Of a stretch of 64,000 nucleotides of DNA, positions 29,514 through 45,539 are shown one piece after another. The stretch's first letter is position 1, and each line of letters begins with the position of its first letter. A program made the position numbers and the translations under genes. Below the pieces are notes generated by a model. It was not told the origin of the DNA. It saw only the letters and a list, made by a program, of their open reading frames with translations, and did no database searches. Location of the stretch: positions 496,001-560,000 of the forward strand of contig JAQSEB010000046.1 in assembly GCA_030063045.1 (NCBI GenBank), in the 5' to 3' direction. The stretch comes from Pratylenchus scribneri. Lineage: Eukaryota > Nematoda > Chromadorea > Rhabditida > Pratylenchidae.

Positions 29514-32505
29514 ATGCCTCCGGCATTCAAATTGCTTGAGGACGAATTGATGGCCAATAATTCGTCCGTTGTTGAATTAAGCAATGAAACGGTGAAAAGG
29601 GCGACGGCCGAACATCATTTTGTTGCCTCAAAAGCAATTCGTTTGGCCGAGGATTTGGATACCCCAAATTGCACATACAGATATGGTCGGTTTTGGTGGC
29701 ATTTTTGGCTTTATTCAATGCCAATTTTTGTGCAGATTTGAACGATGATTTAATTCGGCTAATTTCCCTTTGGCTTGATGGCCCAATCACCATCATTGCC
29801 GCATTATTGGCCTTTGTCGGCTGCCATTTTGCCGTTCGTTTTTTGGCACGTGCCGGCCTAAATCGTGATTTGACCGCCGGTTTGCCTCCATTCATTCAAA
29901 TCCAATTCAATCCCTCCACCAACTCAGCCCTTTATACACTTTGTGTTTGCGATTCATTCCTCATTTCGATGGTGGTCATTTATCATTCATTGGAGGCTTG
30001 TTCCATCCTTTTACTCGGCAAAAACCTAATGTGGGATGAACAAAGCAGTGTTCTCATTTTCCATGGCATTGTCAGTGCCGCAACCACTGCATCCACCCTT
30101 TTAGTTGTTTTCATCACATTTCAACGTTTCCTTGTTGTTTGGTTCCCATTGCGATATGCCCGAATTCGGGAGCCAAAAAGAAATGTGAGTTATAGTCCTT
30201 ATTCCCCAGATTAATGTTGGTTCTGGGCCTTCGCCAGGAGCCAAAAACCCCCGGTGGCCCTAGATTAGGGGATGAAGATTAGTTGAACTGACTAAATGAA
30301 TATTTATCTGTTGTGCATAGATGGAAAAACAGAATGAAAAGTAAAGTGAACATTTTGTGAAGAGAAAATCGGGTTTAAAAAGGCAGATTGGAGCAATATT
30401 TGATTGATAGGTTGACGGGTGACAGGTGTAGGCAAGAAGTTGGGGTACAGTAGGATGAATAGAAAAGGCACTTAGGCAATATTGTCTGTCTACAGAATTA
30501 ATCGGCCAATCAAATGCAAATTCAATTCAATTTTGCAGGATAATATGAGAAAATCATCCTCATCGCTGGGCGGCGATCCGGACACCGAAATTAGTGGAAG
30601 CATATTTCGCAGTGGTGGCCTTGTTCGAACCCTTTCAAAGAGATTATTGAGCAGCCATAAAAAGCCGAATATGCGCAAAATGTTTCGGCCATTCCTTTTC
30701 CCAAGTATGTCCAATTCATTCCTTCAAATAAATAACCCCCATTTTTAGTGTGTGTCCTCATTTTCGCATTTATGCTCAATTTTTCGGTATTCTTCGAATT
30801 TGAATTGGTTCCATGTTTTGCATTCGCCCATAACACATTCTCTATGCAACTTTTCCCAACCCAATTGAGGCAATCCCAAAATGTAATCATCAATAAATTC
30901 AATTCTAATCTAATTCAAATTCAATTTATTTAGTACAATTTAATTCGCACTGCAATTGCAATGAGTTCCCAAACAATTGGGCCAATTCTTTGCATAACCC
31001 TTTTGACCATTGTCACCGAATACAAAGTCCATTCTGCGCTGAAGGCACGTCGAATGCTTTTCGAGGCCCAAAATCGTCGTCGTTCCCTCGTCGCTTTGGA
31101 GGAATTGAAGGAGAAAGTTTCGCGCACTGTTTCCATTTTTATTGCCATCAAATTCCTCATCCTCAGGTGCCATCAATCCATTTTTTAAAATAATTATTTC
31201 CCCATTTCTCATCAGATCTTTGCCAATTTTTTTCGACATTTATGAAACATTTTACGGCATTGATTCATTTGGAATTATTCTCAGCATTTTGGTGCGCCTT
31301 TCCGATTTTGGTGTTGTCCTCAATTCGGCCACAAATTCGCTTGCCTATTTTGGCAAAACTGAATTCTTTACAAATCGGCTCAAAAGCAAATTGCTGAAGG
31401 AAAAGCAGCACATTATGGTTGCCAAGGTTGTAAGTTAATTTTTTGCTTTCACAATTCACATTTTCGCTTAAAATTCCTCATAAAATTGATGCTTTTCATT
31501 CATTCTTTCTCTTTTTTTTATTAGAAATTTTTCCAGATTTTGCCTTCCACAAAATTCATGAGCACATTTCATTTGGTCAGAATATTTTCAAATTCATTCT
31601 TTTTTTTTCCAATTCTTTCTTCCATCTTTTTTTTAACATTTTCATTCTTCATTCTCAAAATGGCTAATATATTTTTGCCTAATAAAAATTAACATTTTCC
31701 CATCTTCCTCCCTTTGCTCATAATTTATCAATTGTTTACTTTTTAAGGCCGCATCAGCTTGCTTGGTCACCGGCATTTCGCCCAAATGTTTGCCAAAACC
31801 AATGGTCAAATATAGCCAATCCAGTCGATTATCAGTGCCATTCTCTGATCTTGGTGAGGGAATTCTAACATTTTTGATATGGGTATTAGTCATAATCTTA
31901 AGGCTAATAAAGTTGTTTGGGGCGAGAGCTGGGCCTAGGCTCTCGATTTTAGCGATATTTATCTATTTTGTGCAGAAATGGCAAAACAGCACGTCGGCGA
32001 AAAGTAATCGAAAAAGTGAACATTTTATGGGGAAATAAACTGGTAAAAGAGGCTTGGGGCAAAATATGATTGATAGGGAGGAGGCATGATATTTGGGCAA
32101 AAAGTGAGGAATATGGTAGGAAAAATAGTTGGCATTGACAATGAGGCATTTTCCAATTATTCCATATAAATTAATTTATATTTTTATTTTGCAGCCCGAC
32201 GTCGAGAACAACGCAAAACGGTGACCTATGGTCTGGTGGATTCCTCCTCAATTTCCAACAATTCTTCAAAATGTTCGCCGGCTGATTCTCCATTGCTTCG
32301 TTCCAATCATTTCCTCTCACTTCGAAATGGGGTCGTCGTCCACACTCACCCAATGGCCAGAAGGATCCAACAACAATCACCTTTGGCCACAAATGAGGCA
32401 ACCAAAAATGGAGCCGAAATTCGGGAGAATGGAGGCAGCCAATTGGGCGGAGAATTCAATTCCGAAACGGCTAGCGAACCACTCAGCGATCCTCCACCAA
32501 AATGA
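29514..32505 (+). CDS. Rhodopsin-class GPCR, nematode peptide-receptor-like
   Basis: Seven-pass receptor expected at the neuronal or muscle surface, signalling through G proteins. Eight exons (29514-29685, 29736-30184, 30539-30704, 30749-30882, 30934-31166, 31216-31429, 31748-31853, 32195-32505) give one 594-residue frame. The N-terminus is extracellular with N-glycosylation motifs (NSS, NET, NCT). TM1 begins near GPITIIAALL. TM3 ends FQRFLVVWFPLRY, with QRF in place of DRY. An unusually long second loop of about 55 residues rich in Ser and Lys precedes TM4. TM6 begins near KVSRTVSIFIAIKFL. TM7 contains LNSATNSLAYF, a variant of the NPxxY region. The long Ser/Asn-rich C-tail ends SDPPPK. The style resembles FMRFamide-like peptide receptors; the ligand cannot be given. 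Introns 2 and 7 contain related repeats. It runs tail-to-tail with the PAN gene. Confidence 0.82.
30299..30480 (+). repeat. Intronic repeat, copy 1 (GPCR intron 2)
   Basis: A stretch of about 180 bp inside the 354-bp intron 2. It aligns by eye with a stretch in intron 7 of the same gene. Shared landmarks in order are ATATTTATCT, TGTGCA, AAAACAG, AAGTGAACATTTT and TTGATTGATAGG-type segments. Confidence 0.6.
31954..32140 (+). repeat. Intronic repeat, copy 2 (GPCR intron 7)
   Basis: The diverged partner of the intron 2 repeat, in the 341-bp intron 7. It has the same order of landmarks (ATATTTATCT, TGTGCA, AAAACAG, AAGTGAACATTTT, ATGATTGATAGG). Both host introns begin GTGAG. Confidence 0.6.
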
Positions 32506-32681
32506 GATGAACAAAATTGTGGGAGCAATATTGTATTTTGAATGAACTCATCAAACATATTTCACTCATTTCATTATTTACTTATGATTATTATTCCACA
32601 AAATGCGATTGATCTCTCATTTTCCTATTTAATGCCTTTTTATCTGCACAAAATGAACAAATTGAATTTTTGTACAAAAAG

Positions 32682-32687
32682 AATAAA
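32682..32687 (+). terminator. Candidate polyadenylation signal of GPCR gene
   Basis: AATAAA about 180 nt after the GPCR stop, in the 506-bp gap between two convergent genes. A minus-strand AATAAA near 32722 could serve the PAN gene, so the two 3' UTRs may overlap. Confidence 0.4.
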
Positions 32688-33011
32688 ATTTGGAAAAATG
32701 CACACGGACAATTTTATGGCATTTATTTTTGGGGCCCTTCTTCAAATCATCACAAAATGCATTAACAAAATGGTCAACAATATTTTAATTTAGCAATCCA
32801 CCGGAGGAGTACAAAATTCCCTTTTTGAACCATTCCACCTAAAAATGCCAAAAATAATCACTGTTTCAATTCATTGTCCCCCAACCTCATCCCATATGGA
32901 CATCTTTTCATGCCCCTGGCATCCCTCACTGCCAGACAATCACTGAATTCATTTTTGGCAATTTGCTCCATTTCTGGCCTCCAAATTCGTTGAATTTTCA
33001 ATGATGGCACT

Positions 33012-36000
33012 TTAAATTGGAATATCCCAATATAATCTAATAATAATTATGTTACTTCTTTTGCATGGAATTGATTCTTTTGGGCATTTTCGGACATCTT
33101 TTGCCTCTTTGCATTTCAAATATCGATGCCTCATTTCATTGTTTGCATTTTCACTTGAATTCAGGCATTTTGACCATCGAGTCCATGTGGCATTTGCCCT
33201 TTCCCATCCCTCACCCATTTTTGCATCCATTGGTGAATCCTTTTCCAATACAGTAATCCCATCATTCAATTCCCCTTTCCCTACCCTGAATCTCCTCTGT
33301 TCATCTACTTTCCCTCTGCCCAATGTTGGCAATGCCAATGGCACTTTTTGTGATCCATCAATGTCCAAATAAAGCATATTCACCACTGATTGGTCCTCCG
33401 GCACAAAAACATCCTTTTGTGTGTGCCGACTCTCCGAATTCATCAAACAATTCTGAATATTTATTCCAAAAATGATCAAATCCAATTATTTTTACTTGAT
33501 CTTGATCGGCCGGATAATACATTAATGATTTGCAAACAAAGCCAAAATCAATTTCAGCCATTAAACAGGATTTGAGGCATTCGGCCAATGAGCCAGCATT
33601 TGACACCTCTTGAACATGTCTTCAAGTGAATAAAAATATTAATCGAATGTCAAAAATGGAATAATTTACCCAACAAGAATGAAGCCGGGAATTGCCTGGA
33701 ATATGCGCCGATTTTCGCCTGAATATCAAAATAAATCGGGTAAAAATTGTCACAAACTTTTGGCAATATTCGAATCCAAACAAATCTTCTCCAAATATTC
33801 GGATGAATGATTTTTTGGCACAACAACCAGAGAATCAGCCAAACTCAAATTCACCTTTGATTGCGACAATTCGCATCCTTTTATTGACAATTGTGCAGAA
33901 TTACTGCATATTTTTACGGAAATGAATCAGAAGAAGATAATCCCAAAAAATAAACTGACCAAATGGATAAATGGCCGCTGGGCGAATCGCAAGCATTCAA
34001 ACATTCCCTCTGGTCCTTTGCCCCTTTGGCCAATTCAATTCGGCCTTTCCTTTTGCCCATTCTCCCCCGAATTTGCAAATAATGCGCAATTTGACCTTCT
34101 TTTGGGCATGCCCGAATGGATTTTTGTTTTGTAATTTCCGCAGAGAATGGCATCCTTTTCTCGCCCGAATTTCCATTATCCGTGAACAATCTCATCCCAA
34201 CACGGGCAACTTTATCCAATGTTTTTCGAAATGGAACACGCACTTCCTTATAAGGCTGAATTCAAAAATGAATTTTATGAAAAATTTAAAAATTGACTTG
34301 GAATGTTTTGGAAGCGAATGCTTTTCGAATATTGGAGGATGGTATGGAGGAGGAAACATCTGCCGAAGATGATGAAAATGATGAGGAGATTGATGATGAA
34401 TCAGCAGAAGATAAAGAAGATGAGGATGATGAAGATGAGGATGAAGAGGAAGAAGATGTGTTGGTGATTGTGATAGTCTCGGTTGAAATAGATTGGGAAG
34501 AAGATGAATTGGCGGAGGATTGTTGGATGGACGAATCGGAGGAGGCAAAATTGGATGAAATTGGCGGAATTGAGGAAGAAGATTGAATGGAAAATGAAGT
34601 CAATTCAGAGGAAATTGATTGGGGAGGAATGGAGGAAGAATCGAATTGAGAATCAAAAAATGTGGAGGAAGAAGAAGAAGAGGATGAATTGAAGGAAAGC
34701 AAATCCAAATCGGAAGAGGCCATCGATGAATTTTGTTGTTGTTTTTGGTTATTTTCATTTTGTTGTTCTTCTCCAATGGAATTAATCATTGTTGTTGGCT
34801 GTGGGGAAGAATCAGAAATAGAAGAAGGCAAAGGAGAAAGTGAAGGAAAGACACGATTCTGAATAAATGTTTTTAGGGCATAAAAATGGACCAAATTAAT
34901 AAATCACTGGCTCCAGGGTCGATTCAGAATTGATGGTCATTTCAATTGAAGCTGATGATGATTGGCCGCCAATTATTGGTAAAGGTGAAGGCGATGATTC
35001 AAAAATGTTGCCTTCCCCTGAGATTGAAGGAATGGGTTTGACTCCGGCCAAATGTTTAGGCGAATTTTCAGCCGATGGAAACAAAATTGGCTAAAAATGT
35101 TGGAAAAATCATTGAATCCTCCCATTTGCCCATTTTGCCTCATTTTGTCCAATATTCAATTCATCAGTGGGAATAGATGATGCATTTGATGGGAAATCAT
35201 CAAATTGATGACTAATATTTTCCTTTTCATTGCCATTGGCACCCAAATCCAGTGGGGGGATTTCTTGAGCCGTCAATTGGGTCAATGCCTTGCAAGGGCA
35301 AAGGCATTGTTTGTTGTTCCCATCCAAACCTTCTTCTAAAGGTTCATTTTAATGGAATAAATGAATTATTTTCTTTCTTGCCTGTTTTGCTTTGAACAGA
35401 ATTTGGGGATGAGGCAGGCGTAAATGCGGGCACAACCGAATTTTTATCGTAATTTGCTGAATCCCTTTCCTCTTTTCGACTAATTCCCAACATTTCTAAA
35501 TCAGTTGGAGGCAATGCGGCCATATATCTACGGACAAATTGATTCTAATTTTGGAGGGAATTTTACTCAAAATAGTCGCGTCCTTCATAATCCAACAAGA
35601 AATATGGCGATTCAGTGCCATTCACCGCAAAAAGGTCACATATTTTCCATCGATGATCGTAGGTCAATGACCGACAAATCCATTCCGTTGAATGATCCTT
35701 TTAAATATTACAATTATTGTGGTGAATTAACGTTTTTACTTGAAATTTAGTGCATAAATCCATGCATTGTTCACAACTCAACCCGCTGGTCCTGTCGAAC
35801 ATGACGGCATTTGCCGCCGCCGATTGTGGATGCATTTGCCATTTTGCCCCATCTTCAAATGTTCCGATGAATTATTATTGGGGGAAAATCATTCAATTTT
35901 GACCAAATCTGCATTTTCCCTCACTCCTTGCATCTCTTCTGACTGGAGGCGGTGCAGGCCTATAGCTCACTGAATTGGTCGCTGATTGGCCATTGTTACT

Positions 36001-36281
36001 GTTTCCCGCATTTATTATTGGCTCATCCGAAGGGAAAAGAGGAACCCTAATTAATTAATCCATTATTCCCTTCCAATTCCAATTTTCAACAACCTTGGAG
36101 GTGCAATTGGGGCCACAGGGGCCTTTCGAATGTTGGAGGCAAGTGCCACCGATTTTGGGTCATTTTCTGATTGATCGGCCCCAAAACCAGAATAGGCGGC
36201 ATAGCCTTGGGAATGAATGGATGGAATGAAAATGAATGAAACAATCAAGGCCAAATTGGAGGCAAATATTCGAATGAACAT
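33012..36281 (-). CDS. Secreted multi-PAN/Apple-domain protein with C-terminal thrombospondin type 1 repeat
   Basis: A signal peptide (MFIRIFASNLALIVSFIFIP) suggests export to matrix, cuticle or cell surface. Thirteen exons join in one frame of 905 residues: 36094-36281, 35904-36046, 35740-35852, 35567-35697, 35382-35527, 35139-35335, 34908-35090, 34298-34858, 33960-34255, 33758-33903, 33670-33718, 33496-33619, 33012-33452. Three PAN-like cysteine modules can be seen: one around CEQCMDLC and WICRSLTYDHRWKICDLF, one around ECLNACD, one around FILVGH and ECLKSCL. A mucin-like block of serine runs is encoded by 34298-34858. The C-terminus has a TSP1 signature, WTRWSKC, RHRYLKC and KESIPC. PAN and TSP1 domains bind protein or glycan partners. 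Introns at 35336-35381 and 35091-35138 appear to use GC donors. No close named ortholog was recognised. Confidence 0.8.
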
Positions 36282-36948
36282 CTCTTTAAAATGGAATGAG
36301 GGGAATATTTATTCTATTTAATGGATTGAATTAATCCTCTTTTCCATTCACACTTTTTATTCAAACAATGGGAAGATGAATAAAATAAATTTGAATTGGG
36401 GAATTTCTCTCGCTAAATTTCCCTTTTTTGGGTGCCATTAACGGACTCTTGAAGGAGGAAAAAAGCGGAAGGAAAAGAGAAAGGGGATGCGAGGATTGCG
36501 CACTTTTCCATTTTTCGGCTTCCACTTCCTTTCATTCAGTTATTATTATTGTTCCGGATGGAATGGCAAATAACAAGGAGAAAATTGGAGAAGCAAAAAA
36601 TGAATGAATTTTTTCTACCCAATTTGGGAATTGAGAAAAACGATGAATTTTCTGTCGGGAGAAATTAGAAAGAGAGAAAGGGAAGATTAATGTTCAAAAA
36701 TGCCGAATATTAAATTGAGAAAAAATTAAATTTCTGATCATCTTGGGGTTAATTTTGTTGACATTAATTCCCTCAAAAATTTGTTAGGTGAAATTTGTGA
36801 TTGGAGGCACCAGATAAGCAAAGCAAAGCATAAACCTGGATTGGGGTAATGGAAGGAAGGAAGGAAGGAAGGGGATAAGCCGACCCCCTTTTGCTTCATT
36901 GCCTTTCAATTTGCCTTGGGGTCCCAAAAACGAGTTCCCGGCGAATGA
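36282..36948. other. Upstream region of PAN/TSP1 gene
   Basis: Non-coding by inspection. It should hold the promoter of the minus-strand PAN gene and perhaps the start of the plus-strand unidentified gene. It contains a short GGAA tandem at about 36853-36871. Confidence 0.35.
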
Positions 36949-37596
36949 GCGAGAAACTGGGGTAGAAGGGCAAATGTGGAGAATATCCTCACTTCTTTTC
37001 GAGATCCGTTTTCGTCTCCAGAAAAGCATTTTGAACACGGCTATATACCAGTTCAATTCAATCCCCACAATCCAGATTTAGGCAACGGAAAATTTTTTGG
37101 TTATAAAAACAAAGCAAAAGGCGAATTATCCACAAAAGGGATGATTATGAATTGGATTGACAATGAATGAATGAGTGGGAATTGATGGTTAATTGAGTGG
37201 ATTTTGAATGATTTTAATCCATTAAAATTAGATGTTGTTTTATTTTCAAGGCCCTGATGATGACCCATATTATATAAACGAGCCCGAAGGCGAAGTTGAT
37301 GGTGTGCCGAAAATATTCCATTACAATTCACACAAGGGCAAGGTACAACAACATTTACAAATGCAATTTTTAATAAATTCACTTTATTAATTTAAGCTGA
37401 GCGCTGGCATCGAGTGGAACACACATTCAAAGACTATCCGGCCGGGATGCGATATTTGTCAATGCGTACTATTGCGCGTGTTCGAGATGCCCAGCAGAAT
37501 CTCAATCCGGAAGGATGGACTCAAATTGACCGGTTGTTCGGTGATGGCATTGTGCGAGAAGAACGCAGAATAAAGCAACGCAGAGGAATATTATGA
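36949..37596 (+). CDS. Unidentified gene, C-terminal part, with an F-box-associated-like stretch
   Basis: Three blocks read as protein: about 36949-37108 (including GYIPVQFNPHNPDLGNGKFF), 37251-37337 (GPDDDPYYINEPEGEVDG, FHYNSHK) and 37397-37596, ending KQRRGIL and a stop. Frames join if the first two introns use GC donors (AAAAG/GC near 37108 and AAGG/GCAAGG at 37338). A GT donor at 37343 would instead shift the last exon. The last block contains ERWHRVEHTFKDYPAGMRY, which resembles the W..V..TF.DYP.GVRY part of F-box-associated (FBA) domains, but the rest of that fold is not evident. No ATG-bearing first exon was found. It is possibly a real small gene with an unusual structure. Confidence 0.35.
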
Positions 37597-42248
<4,652 letters not shown>

Positions 42249-45200
42249 ATTGGGACTTCAATCAAATGTGGACAATGGATGGAATGAGAGGAGTGTTACT
42301 TTTCAACAATAATTTGGATGGATGAATTGCACCTGAATGATGATCTTCCCGACCTATTAAAAAAGACAACAACGCTCCTTCTCCTCCATCATATGTTTTT
42401 TTTAATCATCGCTTATTCCCCCGTATTTTATTCATTTGGCTATGTCCGTTCATTTTTTTTTCATTTTGGATGAAATAAAAATATTTAATTTCACAATAAC
42501 TGCCAAAACCGATTATTGGTTAATTTTTATTGTTTTTAATGTGCTCTGATTGATGGGAATGATTGCAGAATTAATTTTCCATAATTTATAATTGATGTCA
42601 AATACTAAATATTTTTCGACAAAGAAAGTTGAATTTCTTTTAAAAATCCGAAACTATGTTCATTCCCATACGATTTCATTTGTTTCCACCATTTTATCCG
42701 GTTTAAATGGGTCGCCTCTATTCCCAGAATGGAGTTTTCTTTTCCATTCCGAGGTTTCACACAATTGCCAATAAAAAGCAAGGTTCCATTTGTGTGTGAA
42801 TATCAAATTTCGCCTTTTAAGCCTTTTCCAGAAGCTAATGATCATTCCATTTAAACCAGTGAAAATTCATTTTTCCATAGGCAAAATAGATGGAGAACAT
42901 CAACTTTTTAACCAAAATTTAAATAAGCTAATGATAATTGATTCATCGAAAAAATTTGTGAAAATATTTGGATGATATCACAACTCCATTCATGTTTTCC
43001 GTTTCTATGACTTATTCTGTGTTTGATTATTTCCATCAAATTCCGCCATCAACCAACAAAGTTGTCAACATCAATGAATGTTTTTGAAACACCCTCAAGG
43101 GCCGACACGTTGATCGGCTGGCGCAAAAATTCCTCCCTTTTCTCTTCTTGTAAAATTCCCCAAATTCCTTTCCTTTTCTCAATATATTTGCTTTCTCCAT
43201 TGCATCCTTTCCCGAACCTTAAACTGCCCAATTCCTCAGTCAATAGTATTTGTTGACGAACATAAACCAGCCGCAATAGTTTGGCATTGAACAGAGGGAA
43301 AAGTGGAGGCCATAGGAAAGGCGAGAACGGTGGCCAACCTTGGGTGATTAATGGCGATTTGAGAGACACCAATGCCCCTTCTAATAATGATTGAATTGAA
43401 AATGGATGGAAAAATTGGCCGCACTGCACAAAATGCAATATTGCCCCGTAAAGTAACTGCTCATTAATTCTCCAATTCCCACATCTCCATTGGACCTTCC
43501 TTCCAACCCTCCAAGGCCCAGTCACCGAAATCCATCCATCCATCCAATTTTGCGATTTCCCAATTTCATTCCCGTCACCGTCATCCGCTCGCCTCCCTTT
43601 TGGTTCTCATTTACAATTTCTATTGGTCCATTCGCTCTATATTTTCCCACTTCACTAAGAATTATTCTCGTTCATACAATTGCCAGTATTGGATGGGAAG
43701 TGGACGTGAAGAGATAGTTTAAAAATGTGTGCAGGGGCAGAGGTCGGGATTGGCGCTGGCTGGCAGGAATCAATATTAAGAGCCAAATGAAGAGAGAGGA
43801 AATAGGTTGGTCGGGATTGGTTTGGGCGAGAGTTGAAGAAGTGAATGGGATGGAGTGAGGCGGCTGGCAGAACCGCCGTTTTGGCCAATTGGGCGACCAA
43901 CTGAGAGAATTGAAAAAAGAAGAAGGACAACTGAGTAAGCCGCCCATGACTAAGGGGAGATGGGCGACATCCCCTGGGCCAACTAAAAGGGACTGGCTAC
44001 TATTAAAATGGATTTGGAAGAAGAGTCGTTTTGGCCGATCCACTCTAAATTTTGGGCCTATCCCTTTTCCCTCTCCCTCTCTCTCTCTTGTCAATCCAGC
44101 CGAAATGGCCGATGGGCACAAATGTTCTGGCCTCATCCAAATGGATGGGAAAACTTTTTTATTATTGGGCACTTTAGTCCGTTTATAGTCCATTCATAGA
44201 CTGGCTTGTTCCTTTTGCATGCCGCGGCAATAATGCCAGTTTCCTCTGCCCTTTTTTTGCTAAACCATTCGCATACGACAAACTCCAATAAAAAAGGAAG
44301 AAAGAGATGAATATGAAATGGCGATGAAGCTGGTGCTACTTTGGGATGAGACATGGTCAATTGTGGGTATGGACTGCAACTCACTGGACCATACAAGAGA
44401 ATTAGGGGGAACTGCTACTTGGGGTTTTTTTTGCGGCAAACGTTATGTCCTCTCCAGTGGCAGCCAATTTCCCCTCCCTTACTATACCAAAACCAAAATT
44501 TGAATGAAATGGTGAAAAATAGATAGGGTGGAATATTTCACAATTCTTATTCTAAAATGTGTTCACAATTTGCCATTCTCCTTTCCCAGAAACAAAAAAT
44601 TCAACTCTGCAGCCATATTGACTTGGAAATTGGAATGACCAAAATTTTTCATTACTGAAATTGAGAGGGGCACTGTAGTCCCACCATTTGCGCTTTCCCT
44701 TTCCTTCCTATTCCATTCCCACGACCGCACATTCCATTTTTCCTCAAGGAAAATATATTCCTCTGTGATTTTGTGCCAATAATTTTCTTTTATTTTTTTT
44801 TGTATTTTTTGATCATCCACTCGATCCTTCCCTCCAGCCGAATCAATTGAATTGACTTTTTCACCTTTGTTCCCCCTCCCCTTTCCCCTTCAATCACCCC
44901 TTCCTTTCTTTTTTGTGCGCCAGCTCCGGTGGTCGCGGTTGGCGGTGCTGTTTTGACCTTTCACTATCAATTATCAATCACAAAACGGTGGCAAATTATT
45001 CGTGCGAAATTGACGGAGAAGAAGGCAATGGAATTCGCGTGCCTCACCGCTTTTTTTGAAGAAAAAAAGGAAAAAGCATTGTTGCTTAATTTCCTTCTTT
45101 TTGCATCGCTAATAAACGATTAAGACATGTTTTTGGCCAAATTTACTATGGCAAAAGTGACAAACAATTAACTAATTCATTTTATTATAGGCATTAATTT

Positions 45201-45329
45201 ATTTTTGTGCCTTTGAAAAAAACGAACAAAACTAAATAAAAATCGGTGGAATCAACAATTTTCCATCCTTTTCAAACTTTTTCCCCGTCAAAATAATCGG
45301 CAACAATCCTTTCAATTCTCCCTCGCATA
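42249..45329. other. Interval between rho-1 and soc-2
   Basis: No family is recognised. 43050-44480 is less AT-rich and open in several frames on both strands, without a convincing exon chain. 44930-45065 reads as protein-like in two frames after an acceptor-like GTGCGCCAG, so it might be a remote 5' exon of the gene to the right. The rest appears non-coding. Confidence 0.35.
42474..42479 (+). terminator. Candidate polyadenylation signal of rho-1
   Basis: AATAAA about 225 nt downstream of the rho-1 stop codon, in a T-rich 3' region. Confidence 0.45.
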
Positions 45330-45539
45330 ATCCCCGATCATTTTTACGCCGACGAGTTCATTGTCCATTCTTCATCGTCAAAAGATCAGCCGATTGAATT
45401 GCGGGAATTGATTTACGGATTTATCATCCTCCATCGACCACATCATCAATCGGTTGGTCCTCCTCTCCCCAATATTCCTCATTTATAAATAAAATTCATA
45501 TGAATTGAACAAATATTCCTCATTTCATTTTCAATGCAG

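Noticed and set aside
34293..34586. Plus-strand acidic frame (97 codons of Asp/Glu runs)
   Set aside because: It is the antisense shadow of the serine-run exon of the PAN/TSP1 gene; AGC/TCA serine runs read as GAT/GAA on the other strand.
43049..44193. Two minus-strand frames of 164 and 173 codons
   Set aside because: Overlapping open frames exist on the plus strand too. No recognisable motif or splice chain.
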